Positions 7,810 to 15,787 of a DNA stretch of 35,717 nucleotides are shown in pieces. Origin of the DNA: Actinomycetota bacterium (GTDB lineage Bacteria > Actinomycetota > Thermoleophilia > Gaiellales > Gaiellaceae). The translations under genes were made by a program, and so were the position numbers. The notes below the pieces were generated by a model. That model made no database searches and was not told where the DNA came from. It saw nothing but the letters and a program-made list of their open reading frames with translations. Positions within the stretch are counted from its first letter, which is position 1. Each line of letters begins with the position of its first letter. The stretch is taken from NCBI GenBank assembly GCA_947445525.1, contig CANFDS010000011.1, forward strand, positions 1-35,717, read 5' to 3'.

Positions 7810-8980
7810 CTACGAGATCCAGGTGTCGGAGTTGCCAATGGCGCCCGCCTGGATCACCGCTGGCGACGCCGCCGACCCTGTCGCATGGAAGACGCTCGCA
7901 CCCGAACTCAGCTGCAGGAACACCTTCTCCACACCCGCGCCGTTGTTCGAGCCCGGCACCAGGTCGTGCGACTCGACATGCAGCGTCCACGAGCCAGGAA
8001 CCGGCGTCTCGACGGCGCCGACGACCGAGGCCAGCGTCGCCGCGCCCTCGAACGTCGCGTGGCCACCCGACACGAAGAACGACTCGGTGACGACGACGGG
8101 GACCGCCAGCCGCGCCACGTACCTCGAGCCACCCTGGGCGAAGCGGTACGTCGCCGTCTTGCCGCACAGCGACCCGTCCGGCCGCGTCCACAGCGCCCAC
8201 TCGAAGCGGTCACGGTTGGCATCCACGTTCGGGCCGCCTGCCACGACGTAGCCGCCTGCCTGGCTGCCCGCGTTCGAGAGCGGCGCCGACGCGGTTCCCG
8301 ACACCGCAAACGTCGTCGTGAGGCCGCTGTTGAAGTAGACCGTCGCGGTGCTCGTCTGGACGCCCAGGACGGTCGGCACAAAGACGAGCTGGTATGTGCA
8401 GCTGTCGCCCGCCGGAAGGGAAAAGAACGGGCCTGAGTAGGACTGGCAGCTCCCGCCGATGGCGAAGAACTCGGGGGCCGCCACGAACATGTTGATCAGA
8501 ACCATCGGTGCCGTGCCGGTGTTCGTCACGGTCACCATTGCTAAGGTCGGCGTGCCCGGGACAGTCGCCGGGAAAACCGCCGTGCCAGGCGAGACCGACG
8601 CGGTCGTGAAGGGAGCGATGCCGTTGCCGTGGAGAGACGGGTTGACCGTCGCTGCACCACCATCGAAGACGACCTGCAGGTCGCCGAAGTGGCTGCCGAG
8701 GAAGAGCGGCTGGAGCTCCACGTCGACGGTGCAGCTGCTGCCCGAGCCGAGCGAGGCGCCGCAGGTTCCGCCGGCGATCGAGAAGCCCGGCCCGAACGTG
8801 CTCGTGGCGAGTGTCACCGGCGGGCCTTACCAGGAAGTCGGATGGGTTCGGCGCCGCCGACAGCGGACCGGCCGGTGGAGGTGCCCCAAACGCGGTGGGC
8901 GCAATCGCGGCGACGGCGACGGCCGGCGTAACCAGACCGAGCGCGAGACGCAGCGCGCCGACTCCCCTGAACCCTCTCAT
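7810..8980 (-). pseudogene. Secreted Ig-like (choice-of-anchor type) repeat protein, frameshifted
   Basis: The N-terminal frame starts at 8980 with a signal peptide (LRLALGLVTPAVAVAAIAPT) and mature PLSAAPNPSDFLV, then leaves frame. The rest is in another frame from about 8826 to the TAG at 7810: FSIAGGTCGASLGSGSSCTV, then a second similar unit (FFAIGGSCQSY and GDSCTYQLVFVPTVLG), the C-SC-T spacing typical of choice-of-anchor D/HYDIN-like Ig domains, and a C-terminal domain of about 150 residues. A TAA at 8829-8827 blocks the second frame upstream, so it cannot start independently except at GTG 8817. About 15 residues of the first Ig domain seem to be missing at the junction, suggesting a small deletion. 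Confidence 0.7.
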
Positions 8981-9099
8981 GACACCATCCCCAGAACTTG
9001 ACGACTGGAGCCCCGCGTGGTCGGGGCGGTTAACAAGTAGCGCGGCGGCGCGCTCGCGGTGTGGGAATTTCGTGGGATCCGCAACGTTTGACGATCCAC

Positions 9100-9405
9100 T
9101 TACAGAAGCCAGCGCGTGAGGCCGGTCACGACGGCAGCCGCCACCATCACGACGAGCAGCGGTGCCCGGACGGCAACGCAGACCACGGCGGCGGCGACGC
9201 CGGCGGCCCGGGCATCCAGGATCAGGTGCCTGCCTGCCCCGAACGTCGCGACCATCGACAGCGCAGCCAGGACAACGGGGGTGAGCAGGGCGAACGGCCC
9301 TCGCGCCCAGCCTGGCAGCGGCCGGCTGGCGAACAGCAGCGGCCCCGTTGCCCGGATCGCGAGCTGGGTCGCGCTGATGCAGATCACGACGATCCAGAAC
9401 TTCAC
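9100..9405 (-). CDS. azlD: AzlD family branched-chain amino acid exporter subunit
   Basis: A 101-residue membrane protein with about four helices (VKFWIVVICISATQLAIRAT, FALLTPVVLAALSMVATFG, AAGVAAAVVCVAVRAPLLVV and a last helix). Its size and the RxTGP-like N-terminal motif are typical of AzlD, the small partner of AzlC in branched-chain amino acid export. The start GTG (9405-9403) overlaps the azlC stop by four bases (GTGA), so the two are translationally coupled. Confidence 0.88.
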   Translation of the reverse strand: MKFWIVVICISATQLAIRATGPLLFASRPLPGWARGPFALLTPVVLAALSMVATFGAGRHLILDARAAGVAAAVVCVAVRAPLLVVMVAAAVVTGLTRWLL

Positions 9406-10082
9406 ACCCCCCGTCTCCCGCCCACGATCACCGCGAGGGAGCCGAGCAGGATCGGGATGCCCGGCGGGACGAACGGGATGGCAAGTAGCGCCACGCCCGC
9501 GGCGAGCGCCGCCGTCAGCGCGCTGCGCCGCGACCGCAGCTGAGGCACGAGGAGCGCCACGAACATCGCCGGGAAGAGCGCGTCGAGGCCAAAGCGCCGC
9601 GGGTCGCCGACGACGCCACCGAGTGCCAGCCCGACGATCGTCCCGATCACCCAGACCGCCCACATCATGACGCCGGCGCCGAGCAGGATCCGCCGGTCGT
9701 ACCGGCCTCCACCCTGGTGCGCGAGCGCCCAGTTGACGTCGGCGACGATCTGGCACTCGACGAAGCGGCGGAGCCGCGACCCGTGGAAGCAGGAGGCGAC
9801 GGAGATGCCGACCGGGATGTAGCGGAGGTTGACGAGGATGCCGGCGACGATCGCCGCAGCGATGCCCCCGCCACCGCTGATGACGCCGATCGCGGCCACC
9901 TGCGAGGCCCCCGCGTACGTCGCCGCCGAGAAGACCGTCGGCGCCGTCCAGCCGAGGCCCCCGGCACGCGCGACGATCCCGATCGACACGGCGAAGGTGC
10001 CGACCGCGATCGAGGCGGGCAGGGCGGCGAGGGCCACCTGGCGGTAGCTCCGGACGACGGGCTGGGGGGCGCTCTCGGGCAT
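9402..10082 (-). CDS. azlC: AzlC family branched-chain amino acid permease
   Basis: A 226-residue inner-membrane protein that, with AzlD, exports branched-chain amino acids or analogues. After a short soluble N-terminus come ALAALPASIAVGTFAVSIG and the AzlC signature around FSAATYAGASQVAAIGVI, then VNLRYIPVGISVASCF, which match the conserved first half of the family. Further helices follow to GSLAVIVGG. The 4-base overlap with azlD makes a two-gene operon. No regulator of the Lrp type is adjacent. Confidence 0.93.
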   Translation of the reverse strand: MPESAPQPVVRSYRQVALAALPASIAVGTFAVSIGIVARAGGLGWTAPTVFSAATYAGASQVAAIGVISGGGGIAAAIVAGILVNLRYIPVGISVASCFHGSRLRRFVECQIVADVNWALAHQGGGRYDRRILLGAGVMMWAVWVIGTIVGLALGGVVGDPRRFGLDALFPAMFVALLVPQLRSRRSALTAALAAGVALLAIPFVPPGIPILLGSLAVIVGGRRGV

Positions 10083-10142
10083 CGGTCAGCTGGAGCTAAC
10101 ACGCTGCGGGCGCCGCCCGCCGCGAGAGGCGTCCCGACGGAC

Positions 10143-10148
10143 TATCCT
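10143..10148 (+). promoter_or_regulatory. -10 box TATCCT of the cupin gene
   Basis: TATCCT, then 7 bases, then the ATG at 10156. Confidence 0.5.
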
Positions 10149-10155
10149 CGGCGGC

Positions 10156-10530
10156 ATGGGACGCGGACCGCAGGAAGGCATCGAGTTCAGGAATCTCGAG
10201 TGGACGACGTCCGACAGGGTCTGGGGCGGCTCCGGCCTCGACGTCGAGCCGATCCCCGTCGCGATCCTCAGCTGGGACGAGGAGAGTGGCGCCAGCACGA
10301 CGCTGCTGCGGCTGCCGCCCGGCTGGTCGACGCCGGGGCCGGAGTTCCACACCGTCGTGCAGGAGGACATCCTGCTGGAGGGCGACATCTCGTTCGACGG
10401 CCGCGAGTACACGGCGCCGGCGTACTTCTGCTTCCCGGCGCGGCACGTGCACCAGCGCGCCAGCACGAGGAACGGCGCCCTGATGCTGGTGACGCTCTCG
10501 GGGCCGTTTGACATCACCTACCCGGGCTGA
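10156..10530 (+). CDS. Cupin-domain protein
   Basis: A 124-residue single-domain beta-barrel protein. The cupin metal-site pattern is seen in GWSTPGPEFHTVVQEDILLEG (G...H...E) near residues 55-75 and in FCFPARHVHQR near residue 95, with His/Glu residues suited to bind a metal. The reaction is unknown; similar small cupins act as sugar isomerases, dioxygenases or sensors. It is monocistronic: the divergent azlC promoter lies on one side and a tandem repeat that includes its stop codon on the other. Confidence 0.85.
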   Translation: MGRGPQEGIEFRNLEWTTSDRVWGGSGLDVEPIPVAILSWDEESGASTTLLRLPPGWSTPGPEFHTVVQEDILLEGDISFDGREYTAPAYFCFPARHVHQRASTRNGALMLVTLSGPFDITYPG

Positions 10531-10598
10531 CCCGGCGCGCGGCGGGCTGACCCGGCCCGCGGCGGGCTGACCTGGCCCGCAGCGGGGCGCCCGGCCCG
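10521..10598. repeat. 20-bp tandem repeat spanning the cupin stop codon
   Basis: Three 20-base units (10521-10540, 10541-10560, 10561-10580) share GGGCTGACCCGGC with few changes, and a degenerate fourth begins at 10581. The first unit contains the cupin gene's TGA, so each copy repeats a TGA triplet. Confidence 0.75.
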
Positions 10599-10616
10599 TC
10601 CGCAGCAGCGGTCGGC

Positions 10617-11891
10617 CTATGCGAGGCCGAAGTCGAACGTCGCGTCCTCGTCCTCGGCGAACGTCGCGAGCATGGCGGCGCGCTGCGTCTCGCGGGTGCC
10701 GCCCGCGATCCGCAGGTTGCGGGCGACCCGGAAGATCTTCTCCAGCCCGGCCTCGGTGAGCAGGCCGCGGCCGCCGTGCACCTGGACGGCCCGGTCGGCG
10801 ACGCGGTAGAGCGCGTCCTCGTTGAACGTCTTCAGCATCGCCAGGTCGCGGCGGGTGGCGTTGCCGATCGGCGCGTCGTAGACGTCCTCCCGCTGGAAGC
10901 GCGCGAGCAGCTCGATCGAGAGCGACCGCAGCGCCATCCAGTCCTGGTAGCTGTCGACGAGCATCGCGCCGACGTCGCCGTACTCGGCGATCGGCCGCCC
11001 GAACGAGTGGCGCTCCTGCGCGTACGCGAGCGAGCGGTCGAGGCAGTGGCGGGCCAGGCCCGAGCACATCCCGGCGCGGCGCAGGCGGATCCAGTTGCGG
11101 CCGAAGCGCAGCAGCTCGACGCCGCCGTGCTCCTGCCCGATCAGGTGCTCGGGGCCGAGGCGCGCACCGTCGAACGCGAGCTGACCGGTGAACCCGTCGG
11201 CAAGCAGCGTTTGCACTACAGGGCCGCGGGTGACGCCGGGGTGGTCGATCGGCAGCACGAAGCAGGTCAGCGAGCCGGGTGTACCACCCTCCACCGGCAC
11301 CCGCACCAGCACCAGCTCGACGACCGGCGCCCCCGTGATCAGGTACTTGTGGCCGCTGAGCACCCAGCCGTCGCCGTCGCGCACGGCGCGCGTCACGGGC
11401 GAGGTCACGTCGGAGCCGCCGCCGCGCTCGGTGATCGCCGACGCAATGTTGATCCGGCCGGCGAGCAGGTCGGGCAGCCAGCGCCGCCTCGCCTCGGCCG
11501 AGCAGAACGAGAGCAGCGGCGTCGGCCCCTCGGTCCACGCCAGCAGCCACTGCTGGCCGAGCAGGCCGTGCCGGAAGACCTCCTCGTGCACGTAGAAGAG
11601 GTCGAGCGGGCCGAGCCCGCCGCCGCCGTCCGCCACGGGCATGTTCAGCGCGTAGAGGCCGGCCTCGGCCGACGCCATCTGCATCCGGCGCTTGAAGTCG
11701 AGCACGAACGGCGACGGCCGGCCGTCGGGCTCGAGCGCGAACGTCGTGTCGCCATGCTCGGCGGCGTAGGCGGCGCAGAGGGGTAGAGCCGTGTCGCGCA
11801 GGAACACCCGGGCGCGCGCGAGCGCCTCCGCGCCCCGCTGCGAGGGCGGATAGCCGGGAGACGGCTCGAGCGCCGAGTCGTGGAAGCGCAT
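10617..11891 (-). CDS. Acyl-CoA dehydrogenase family protein lacking the canonical base
   Basis: A 424-residue flavoprotein with the acyl-CoA dehydrogenase layout: an N-terminal helical domain, a middle beta domain (ASAITERGGGSDVTS near 150; DGDGWVLSGHKYLITGA near 172), and a C-terminal helical domain with RHSFGRPI and AVQVHGGRGLLTEAGLEKIF. In the standard alignment the catalytic Glu of YEGT is Gly397 here (AGGT, 10701-10703), and the alternative Glu of isovaleryl-CoA dehydrogenase falls on Ile in NWIRLRR. The enzyme may use another base, act on an unusual substrate or need a partner. It stands alone, transcribed away from the gene at 12351. Confidence 0.9.
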   Translation of the reverse strand: MRFHDSALEPSPGYPPSQRGAEALARARVFLRDTALPLCAAYAAEHGDTTFALEPDGRPSPFVLDFKRRMQMASAEAGLYALNMPVADGGGGLGPLDLFYVHEEVFRHGLLGQQWLLAWTEGPTPLLSFCSAEARRRWLPDLLAGRINIASAITERGGGSDVTSPVTRAVRDGDGWVLSGHKYLITGAPVVELVLVRVPVEGGTPGSLTCFVLPIDHPGVTRGPVVQTLLADGFTGQLAFDGARLGPEHLIGQEHGGVELLRFGRNWIRLRRAGMCSGLARHCLDRSLAYAQERHSFGRPIAEYGDVGAMLVDSYQDWMALRSLSIELLARFQREDVYDAPIGNATRRDLAMLKTFNEDALYRVADRAVQVHGGRGLLTEAGLEKIFRVARNLRIAGGTRETQRAAMLATFAEDEDATFDFGLA

Positions 11892-11919
11892 GGCTGTCGG
11901 GCGACGCTGCTCGCCGCTG

Positions 11920-12210
11920 CTAGATGTCGTCGCGCGTCGGGTCGCCGGCCCCGCCCGCAGCGGTCGAGCTGCCGGTGCCCTTGATGTACTCGCGCTCGGC
12001 GAGCGTACGGCGGATCAGCTTCGCCTCGGGCTCGAGCGCCGGGTGCGCGATCGCTCCGCTCTCGAAGAGCTCGAAGGCCTTCTTGCCGAAGTCGCCGTAG
12101 AGGTGCGTCACCTCCCGCTTGTCGCGGAGCTCCTTCACCTCGCCGAGGCCGTCCTTGGCCATCTCCACCGTGTCCGTCAGGTTCTGCTTGACCCGATCGA
12201 CGATTCCCAC
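11920..12210 (-). CDS. Small charged hypothetical protein
   Basis: A 96-residue soluble, mostly helical protein beginning GIVDRVKQNLTDTVEMAKDG, with a central HLYGDFGKKAFELFESG and a Gly/Ala/Ser-rich tail. I do not recognise a family. The start GTG (12210) has an excellent Shine-Dalgarno, GGAGGAG, on the minus strand complementary to 12213-12219, unlike the leaderless genes around it. The acyl-CoA dehydrogenase gene begins 28 bases downstream on the same strand, so the two may form an operon. Confidence 0.75.
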   Translation of the reverse strand: MGIVDRVKQNLTDTVEMAKDGLGEVKELRDKREVTHLYGDFGKKAFELFESGAIAHPALEPEAKLIRRTLAEREYIKGTGSSTAAGGAGDPTRDDI

Positions 12211-12350
12211 GTTTCTCCTCCGTTGCTGTCACTCATTCGCGCTCGTCACGCGCCCACCAGCACGCGATCACGGCACCTTCCCGGGTTGCGTAGCGGCCTG
12301 CCGCGGCTCGCGCGCCCAGGGGGGCGCGAAGGACCTGCAGCTCGGCGTCG

Positions 12351-13088
12351 GTGCGCGCGGTGAAAGTGGCGTGCTCAGGATCGCTACTGCGGGGCGGGCC
12401 ATGGGCTCACCGCCAAGGCTACAGTGGAGACATACTTGCCGAGATCGTCGCCGTCGCCGCCCTGATCTGCATCGACCCCGGTCACGGGACCGCTGCGGGC
12501 GTCGGCAGCCAGCTCGAGCCGATCGGGCCAGGCACGTCCGTCACCAGGATCAGGGACGGCGGCGGCACAGCCGGCGAGGCGGCGGTCGCCCTGGCGATCG
12601 CACGCCGGACGGCCGCGCTCCTGCGCGCGCAGGGCTACGCGGTCGTGCTGACGCGCACGGCCGACGGCTACCGCGGCGGCAACGCCGACCGGGCGCGCAC
12701 CTGCAATCGCCGCCACGCCGCCCTCATGCTGCGCATCCACGCCGACGGCTCGACCGACCCCTCCCAGCACGGTGCCTCCACCCTCGTGCCGGCGTCGCGC
12801 ACCGGCTGGACCGACGACATCTACGCGGCCAGCGGCCGCGCCGGCCGGCTCGTCCAGGCGACGCTGGTCGCAGCCACCGGAGCGCTCGACCGCGGCGTCG
12901 TCGAGCGCTCCGACCTGACCGGCTTCAACTGGGCCGACGTCCCCGCCGTGCTCGTCGAGACGGGCTTCCTCACCATCCCCGGCGAGCGGGCGCGGCTGCA
13001 GTCGGCGAGCTACCAGTTGCGTGTGGCGCGTGGCCTGGCGGCGGGAGTCCGGGCGTTCGTCGGCCGGCCGCCGCCCGCGGGCGGCTAG
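12351..13088 (+). CDS. N-acetylmuramoyl-L-alanine amidase (Amidase_3 fold)
   Basis: A zinc amidase that cuts the bond between MurNAc and L-Ala of peptidoglycan. The catalytic domain begins ICIDPGHGTAAG (first zinc His), then GEAAVALAIARRTAALL (Glu ligand), LMLRIHADGS (second His) and AVLVETGFLTIPGE (catalytic Glu). The frame is open from GTG 12351, but the first 27 residues are not family-like and no full signal peptide is seen. A TACAGT box at 12420-12425 with a 6-base gap points to an in-frame ATA at 12432 (then LAEIVAVAALICIDPGHG), hinting at an ATG-to-ATA change or a non-standard start. The 5' end is uncertain. Confidence 0.88.
   Translation: MRAVKVACSGSLLRGGPWAHRQGYSGDILAEIVAVAALICIDPGHGTAAGVGSQLEPIGPGTSVTRIRDGGGTAGEAAVALAIARRTAALLRAQGYAVVLTRTADGYRGGNADRARTCNRRHAALMLRIHADGSTDPSQHGASTLVPASRTGWTDDIYAASGRAGRLVQATLVAATGALDRGVVERSDLTGFNWADVPAVLVETGFLTIPGERARLQSASYQLRVARGLAAGVRAFVGRPPPAGG
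12420..12425 (+). promoter_or_regulatory. Possible -10 box TACAGT of the amidase gene
   Basis: TACAGT is followed after 6 bases by an in-frame ATA (12432), the position where most genes here have ATG or GTG. Confidence 0.35.
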
Positions 13089-13483
13089 CTGTCCGCGGGG
13101 CGGGGCCGCTTGCCTGCCTGGCGCATGGCGTCGGCGGCGGTGCGACCGGCCTCGTGGACGGTGCGGCGGCGCTCGTCAAGGGGCGGCTCGGCGGTCTCGG
13201 CCGGGGGCCCGGCTGACGGGACGGGCGCCTCGCGCACGGCCTCCAGCTTGCGGCGCAGCGCCTCGATGCGCTCGTCGGGGTCGCCCTCGGCGGCAGCGTC
13301 GTCGGCAGCGTCGTCGGCGGCGGCAGGGTCGGCGACGCTGGGCGCGGCCGCGACGGGCGCGTCGACGGCCGCGACGGTCACCTCGACAGCTGCCCCGGCA
13401 CCCCGGGCACGCGTCAGGGAGCGGTAGAGAACGAGCGCGACGAGGACGAATCCCCCGAACGCCCAGGCAAGGCGGCTGCGCAC
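13085..13483 (-). CDS. Single-helix membrane protein with Ala/Asp-rich tail
   Basis: 132 residues from GTG 13483. One membrane helix (LAWAFGGFVLVALVLYRSL) follows a short basic start; the rest is low-complexity Ala/Asp/Pro, with a short coiled-coil-like DERIEALRRKLEAVRE and a basic C-terminus. No family recognised. GTG 13483 is preferred to a longer start because TAGCAT lies 7 bases upstream. The gene is convergent with the amidase; the stops overlap (13085-13088 share CTAG). Confidence 0.65.
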   Translation of the reverse strand: MRSRLAWAFGGFVLVALVLYRSLTRARGAGAAVEVTVAAVDAPVAAAPSVADPAAADDAADDAAAEGDPDERIEALRRKLEAVREAPVPSAGPPAETAEPPLDERRRTVHEAGRTAADAMRQAGKRPRPADS

Positions 13484-13490
13484 GTGACCG

Positions 13491-13500
13491 ATGCTACACT
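13491..13500. promoter_or_regulatory. Back-to-back -10 boxes: TAGCAT (minus) and TACACT (plus)
   Basis: ATGCTACACT carries TAGCAT on the minus strand (13496-13491), 7 bases before the GTG at 13483, and TACACT on the plus strand (13495-13500), about 94 bases before rpsF. The two boxes overlap by two bases, so RNA polymerase can hardly use both at once. Confidence 0.5.
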
Positions 13501-13593
13501 GACCGGACTTCTCGCCACGCCATCGCGCCGTTTTCCCGGACGGCGCACTGCCGGCGGGGCCGACCAAGACCGAGGGAAGGTGAACGCGGGAAC

Positions 13594-13962
13594 GTGAACG
13601 ACTATGAGATTCTGCTCATGCTGGACCCTGAAGCCAGCGAAGAGCGCCACAAGGAGATCCTCACGCGCATGCGTGAGACGATCGAGAAGAGCGGCGGCAC
13701 CTGGACGGGCCACGAGCCCTGGGGTCGGCGCAGGCTCGCGTACGAGATCGACAAAAAGAGCGACGGTGTCTACCACCTGATCACCTTCATCGCCGGAACC
13801 GAGGCGCTGGACGAGGTCACGCGCGTGCTCAAGATCAGCGAGGGCGTCATGCGCCACATGGCGACGCGGCGGCCCAAGGGCGCCGGCAAGCCGATGAGTG
13901 CTCCGCCCATCGTCCCCGACGGCGAGCCGGTCTCGGTCGGCGCGGACGTCGAGGACGAGTAG
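13594..13962 (+). CDS. rpsF: 30S ribosomal protein S6
   Basis: 122 residues. The S6 core is clear: NDYEILLMLDPEASEERHKE at the N-terminus, GRRRLAYEIDKKSDGVYHLI near residue 50 and a C-terminal acidic tail. S6 pairs with S18 on the small-subunit platform, and S18 is encoded two genes downstream. The start is GTG at 13594, chosen because homologous sequence begins there; GAGGGAAGG lies 14 bases upstream. The ~94-base leader between the TACACT box and the start could hold the S6:S18 autoregulatory RNA known from many bacteria, but I could not fold it reliably. Confidence 0.96.
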   Translation: MNDYEILLMLDPEASEERHKEILTRMRETIEKSGGTWTGHEPWGRRRLAYEIDKKSDGVYHLITFIAGTEALDEVTRVLKISEGVMRHMATRRPKGAGKPMSAPPIVPDGEPVSVGADVEDE

Positions 13963-13971
13963 GGGCGCCCG

Positions 13972-14445
13972 ATGGCTCAGAACATCAATCGCGTTGTGAT
14001 CGAGGGGAACCTGACAAAGGACCCCGAGGTCAGGACGACACCGGGCGGGACCTCCGTCGTGACGCTGCGGGTCGCGGTCAACGACCGCGTGAAGCGCGGC
14101 GAGGAGTGGATCGATGCCGCGTACTACTTCGACGTCGTGGTCTGGGGGAAGACGGCCGAGCAGTGTGGCCAGTTCCTCAGCCGCGGCAGCGGCATCATGG
14201 TCGACGGCAAGCTGACCTGGCGCGAGTACGAGGCCAAGGACGGCTCCGGTAAGCGCCAGGTCGTCGAGATCAAGGCCGACAACGTCCGCTTCGGCGCACG
14301 CGGCGAGAGCGGCGGCCGCGGCGGCGACGGTGGCGGCTACTCCGGCTCCTCGTCCGGCGGCGGAGCAGCGCCGACCTACATGCCGCCCGCCGGCAACGAG
14401 CCCGACTTCGGCTCGAGCGGCCCCGACGACGACATCCCCTTCTGA
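13972..14445 (+). CDS. ssb: Single-stranded DNA-binding protein
   Basis: 157 residues. An N-terminal OB fold (NRVVIEGNLTKDPEVRTTPG, then FDVVVWGKTAEQCGQFLSRG) is followed by a Gly/Ser-rich linker (about 105-135) and the acidic tip DDDIPF at the extreme C-terminus, which docks replication and repair partners. The gene lies 9 bases after rpsF in the usual rpsF-ssb-rpsR-rplI order. Confidence 0.97.
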   Translation: MAQNINRVVIEGNLTKDPEVRTTPGGTSVVTLRVAVNDRVKRGEEWIDAAYYFDVVVWGKTAEQCGQFLSRGSGIMVDGKLTWREYEAKDGSGKRQVVEIKADNVRFGARGESGGRGGDGGGYSGSSSGGGAAPTYMPPAGNEPDFGSSGPDDDIPF

Positions 14446-14470
14446 GATCACGAGAGCGTGAGGACACTTC

Positions 14471-14746
14471 ATGGCTGAGAAAGACAAGGATCGCCACCAG
14501 AAGCGCAGCGGCGGCAAGCGCGGCGGCCCCCCCACGGGCGGCAAGCGCAAGTCCTGCTACCTCTGCAAGGACAAGGTCGAGGAGATCGACTACAAGAACG
14601 TGAACCAGCTGCGGCGGTACATCTCCGAGAAGGGGAAGATCCGCTCGCGCCGCATCTCCGGCGCCTGCCGCCGGCACCAGAACCAGGTCTCGTCCGCGGT
14701 CAAGCGGGCTCGCGAGATGGCCCTTCTCCCGTACGTGCAGGGGTAA
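14471..14746 (+). CDS. rpsR: 30S ribosomal protein S18, zinc-binding form
   Basis: 91 residues. The core [20 protein letters not shown] is typical of S18. CYLC near residue 29 with CRRH near residue 67 gives the Cys/Cys/Cys/His set of the zinc-containing (C+) form; actinobacteria often also keep a zinc-free paralog elsewhere, induced by zinc shortage. A basic Gly-rich N-terminal extension precedes the domain. The Shine-Dalgarno is GTGAGGAC, 7-8 bases upstream. Confidence 0.97.
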   Translation: MAEKDKDRHQKRSGGKRGGPPTGGKRKSCYLCKDKVEEIDYKNVNQLRRYISEKGKIRSRRISGACRRHQNQVSSAVKRAREMALLPYVQG

Positions 14747-14752
14747 CCGGCG

Positions 14753-15361
14753 ATGCAGGTGATCCTCCTCGCCGACATCGACAAGACCGGCCTCAAGGGC
14801 GAGGTCGTCGAGGTCAACCGGGGCTTTGCCCGGAACTTCCTTCTGCCCCGCAGGCTCGCCGAGGTGGCGACGCCGGGCGCGATCGCCGCGGTCAAGCGGC
14901 GTGAGGCCCAGCAGGCGCAGTTCGAGGCCCGCACGGTCGAACAGGCCACCGATGCAGCGTCCGTGCTCGGCCGCACCGTCCTGCGGTTCGAGGTCAAGGC
15001 CGGCCCGAGCGGCGTGCTGTTCGGCTCGGTCACCACGACCGACGTGGCCGATGAGATCTGGCGCACGCGCAAGATCCGCGTCGACCGCCGCAAGATCGAT
15101 CTCGAGGAGCCAATCAAGCGCATCGGCCGCTACATGGTCGAGGTCGAGGTGTTCGACGACGTCAGGGTCAAGGTCAAGACGATCGTGGCGCCGCAGGGTG
15201 GCCTGGTGTCCGACGAGGAGCTGCCGGAGGGCGGCTTCGTCGAGGCGCCGCCGGCACCCGTCGCCGCGGTCGCGGCCGACGCTCCGGTCGCCGAGACCGC
15301 CGTGGTGGCCGACGTGGCCGAGCCGGCCGACGTGGCCGAGGACGCCGCCGCCGACGCGTAG
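14753..15361 (+). CDS. rplI: 50S ribosomal protein L9 with extended C-terminus
   Basis: 202 residues, compared with about 150 usually. The N-terminal domain MQVILLADIDKTGLKGEVVE and VNRGFARNFLLPRRLAEVAT match L9, followed by the connecting helix and the C-terminal RNA-binding domain (LFGSVTTTDVADEIW; IKRIGRYMVEVEVFDDVRVK). Residues from about 150 onward form an Ala/Val/Glu/Pro tail without structure. It closes the operon; a strong hairpin follows at 15385. Confidence 0.97.
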   Translation: MQVILLADIDKTGLKGEVVEVNRGFARNFLLPRRLAEVATPGAIAAVKRREAQQAQFEARTVEQATDAASVLGRTVLRFEVKAGPSGVLFGSVTTTDVADEIWRTRKIRVDRRKIDLEEPIKRIGRYMVEVEVFDDVRVKVKTIVAPQGGLVSDEELPEGGFVEAPPAPVAAVAADAPVAETAVVADVAEPADVAEDAAADA

Positions 15362-15384
15362 CGGGCACCGCACGAACGCTCTGC

Positions 15385-15410
15385 GAGGGGGAGGCTCAGG
15401 CCTCCCCCTC
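15385..15410 (+). terminator. Hairpin terminator of the rpsF-ssb-rpsR-rplI operon
   Basis: A perfect 11-bp stem, GAGGGGGAGGC (15385-15395) with GCCTCCCCCTC (15400-15410), loop TCAG, then GTCGTTCCC. It lies 24 bases past the rplI stop. Confidence 0.75.
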
Positions 15411-15463
15411 GTCGTTCCCGGACGCAGCTCGCCGCCGTCCGCCGCAGCGGGCAGCATCGCAGC

Positions 15464-15751
15464 GTGAGCCGCCTCCACACCTGCCCCGACTGCGGTGGCA
15501 CCGGCCAGCGCACCTTCGACCGGGGCCGGCCCGCCGAGGACTGCTCGACCTGCTCGGCGACGGGCTTCGCGTATCCCGACCCGCAGCTGCGCGGCATCTT
15601 CCGTGAGCTGCTGCGCGACGAGCACCTGCTGCTGGTGGCCGGCGACGGCGTCACACGGAAGCTGCTGCTCGAGGGCCTCGCTCGGCTCGAGCAGCGCGTC
15701 GAGCGCATCGAGCACGAGCTCGACGAGCAGCGCCGGCGCGGACGGGCCTGA
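15464..15751 (+). CDS. Small zinc-finger (DnaJ-like CxxCxGxG) protein
   Basis: 95 residues. CPDCGGTGQ near residue 7 and CSTCSATGF near residue 27 form a DnaJ-type zinc-binding pair. The second half is helical and charged, ending in a likely coiled coil (ARLEQRVERIEHELDEQRRR). It may bind RNA or unfolded protein, but its role is unknown. The start is GTG; the candidate -10 CAGCAT lies 6 bases upstream and is imperfect. Confidence 0.75.
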   Translation: MSRLHTCPDCGGTGQRTFDRGRPAEDCSTCSATGFAYPDPQLRGIFRELLRDEHLLLVAGDGVTRKLLLEGLARLEQRVERIEHELDEQRRRGRA

Positions 15752-15787
15752 CCGACCCGCCGCGGGCCGGTCGGAGTTGTTCAGTAG

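Noticed and set aside
13250-13330. Possible CRISPR-like repeats of GTCGTCGGCAGC
   Set aside because: Short irregular coding repeats of Ala/Asp in the membrane protein; no spacers.
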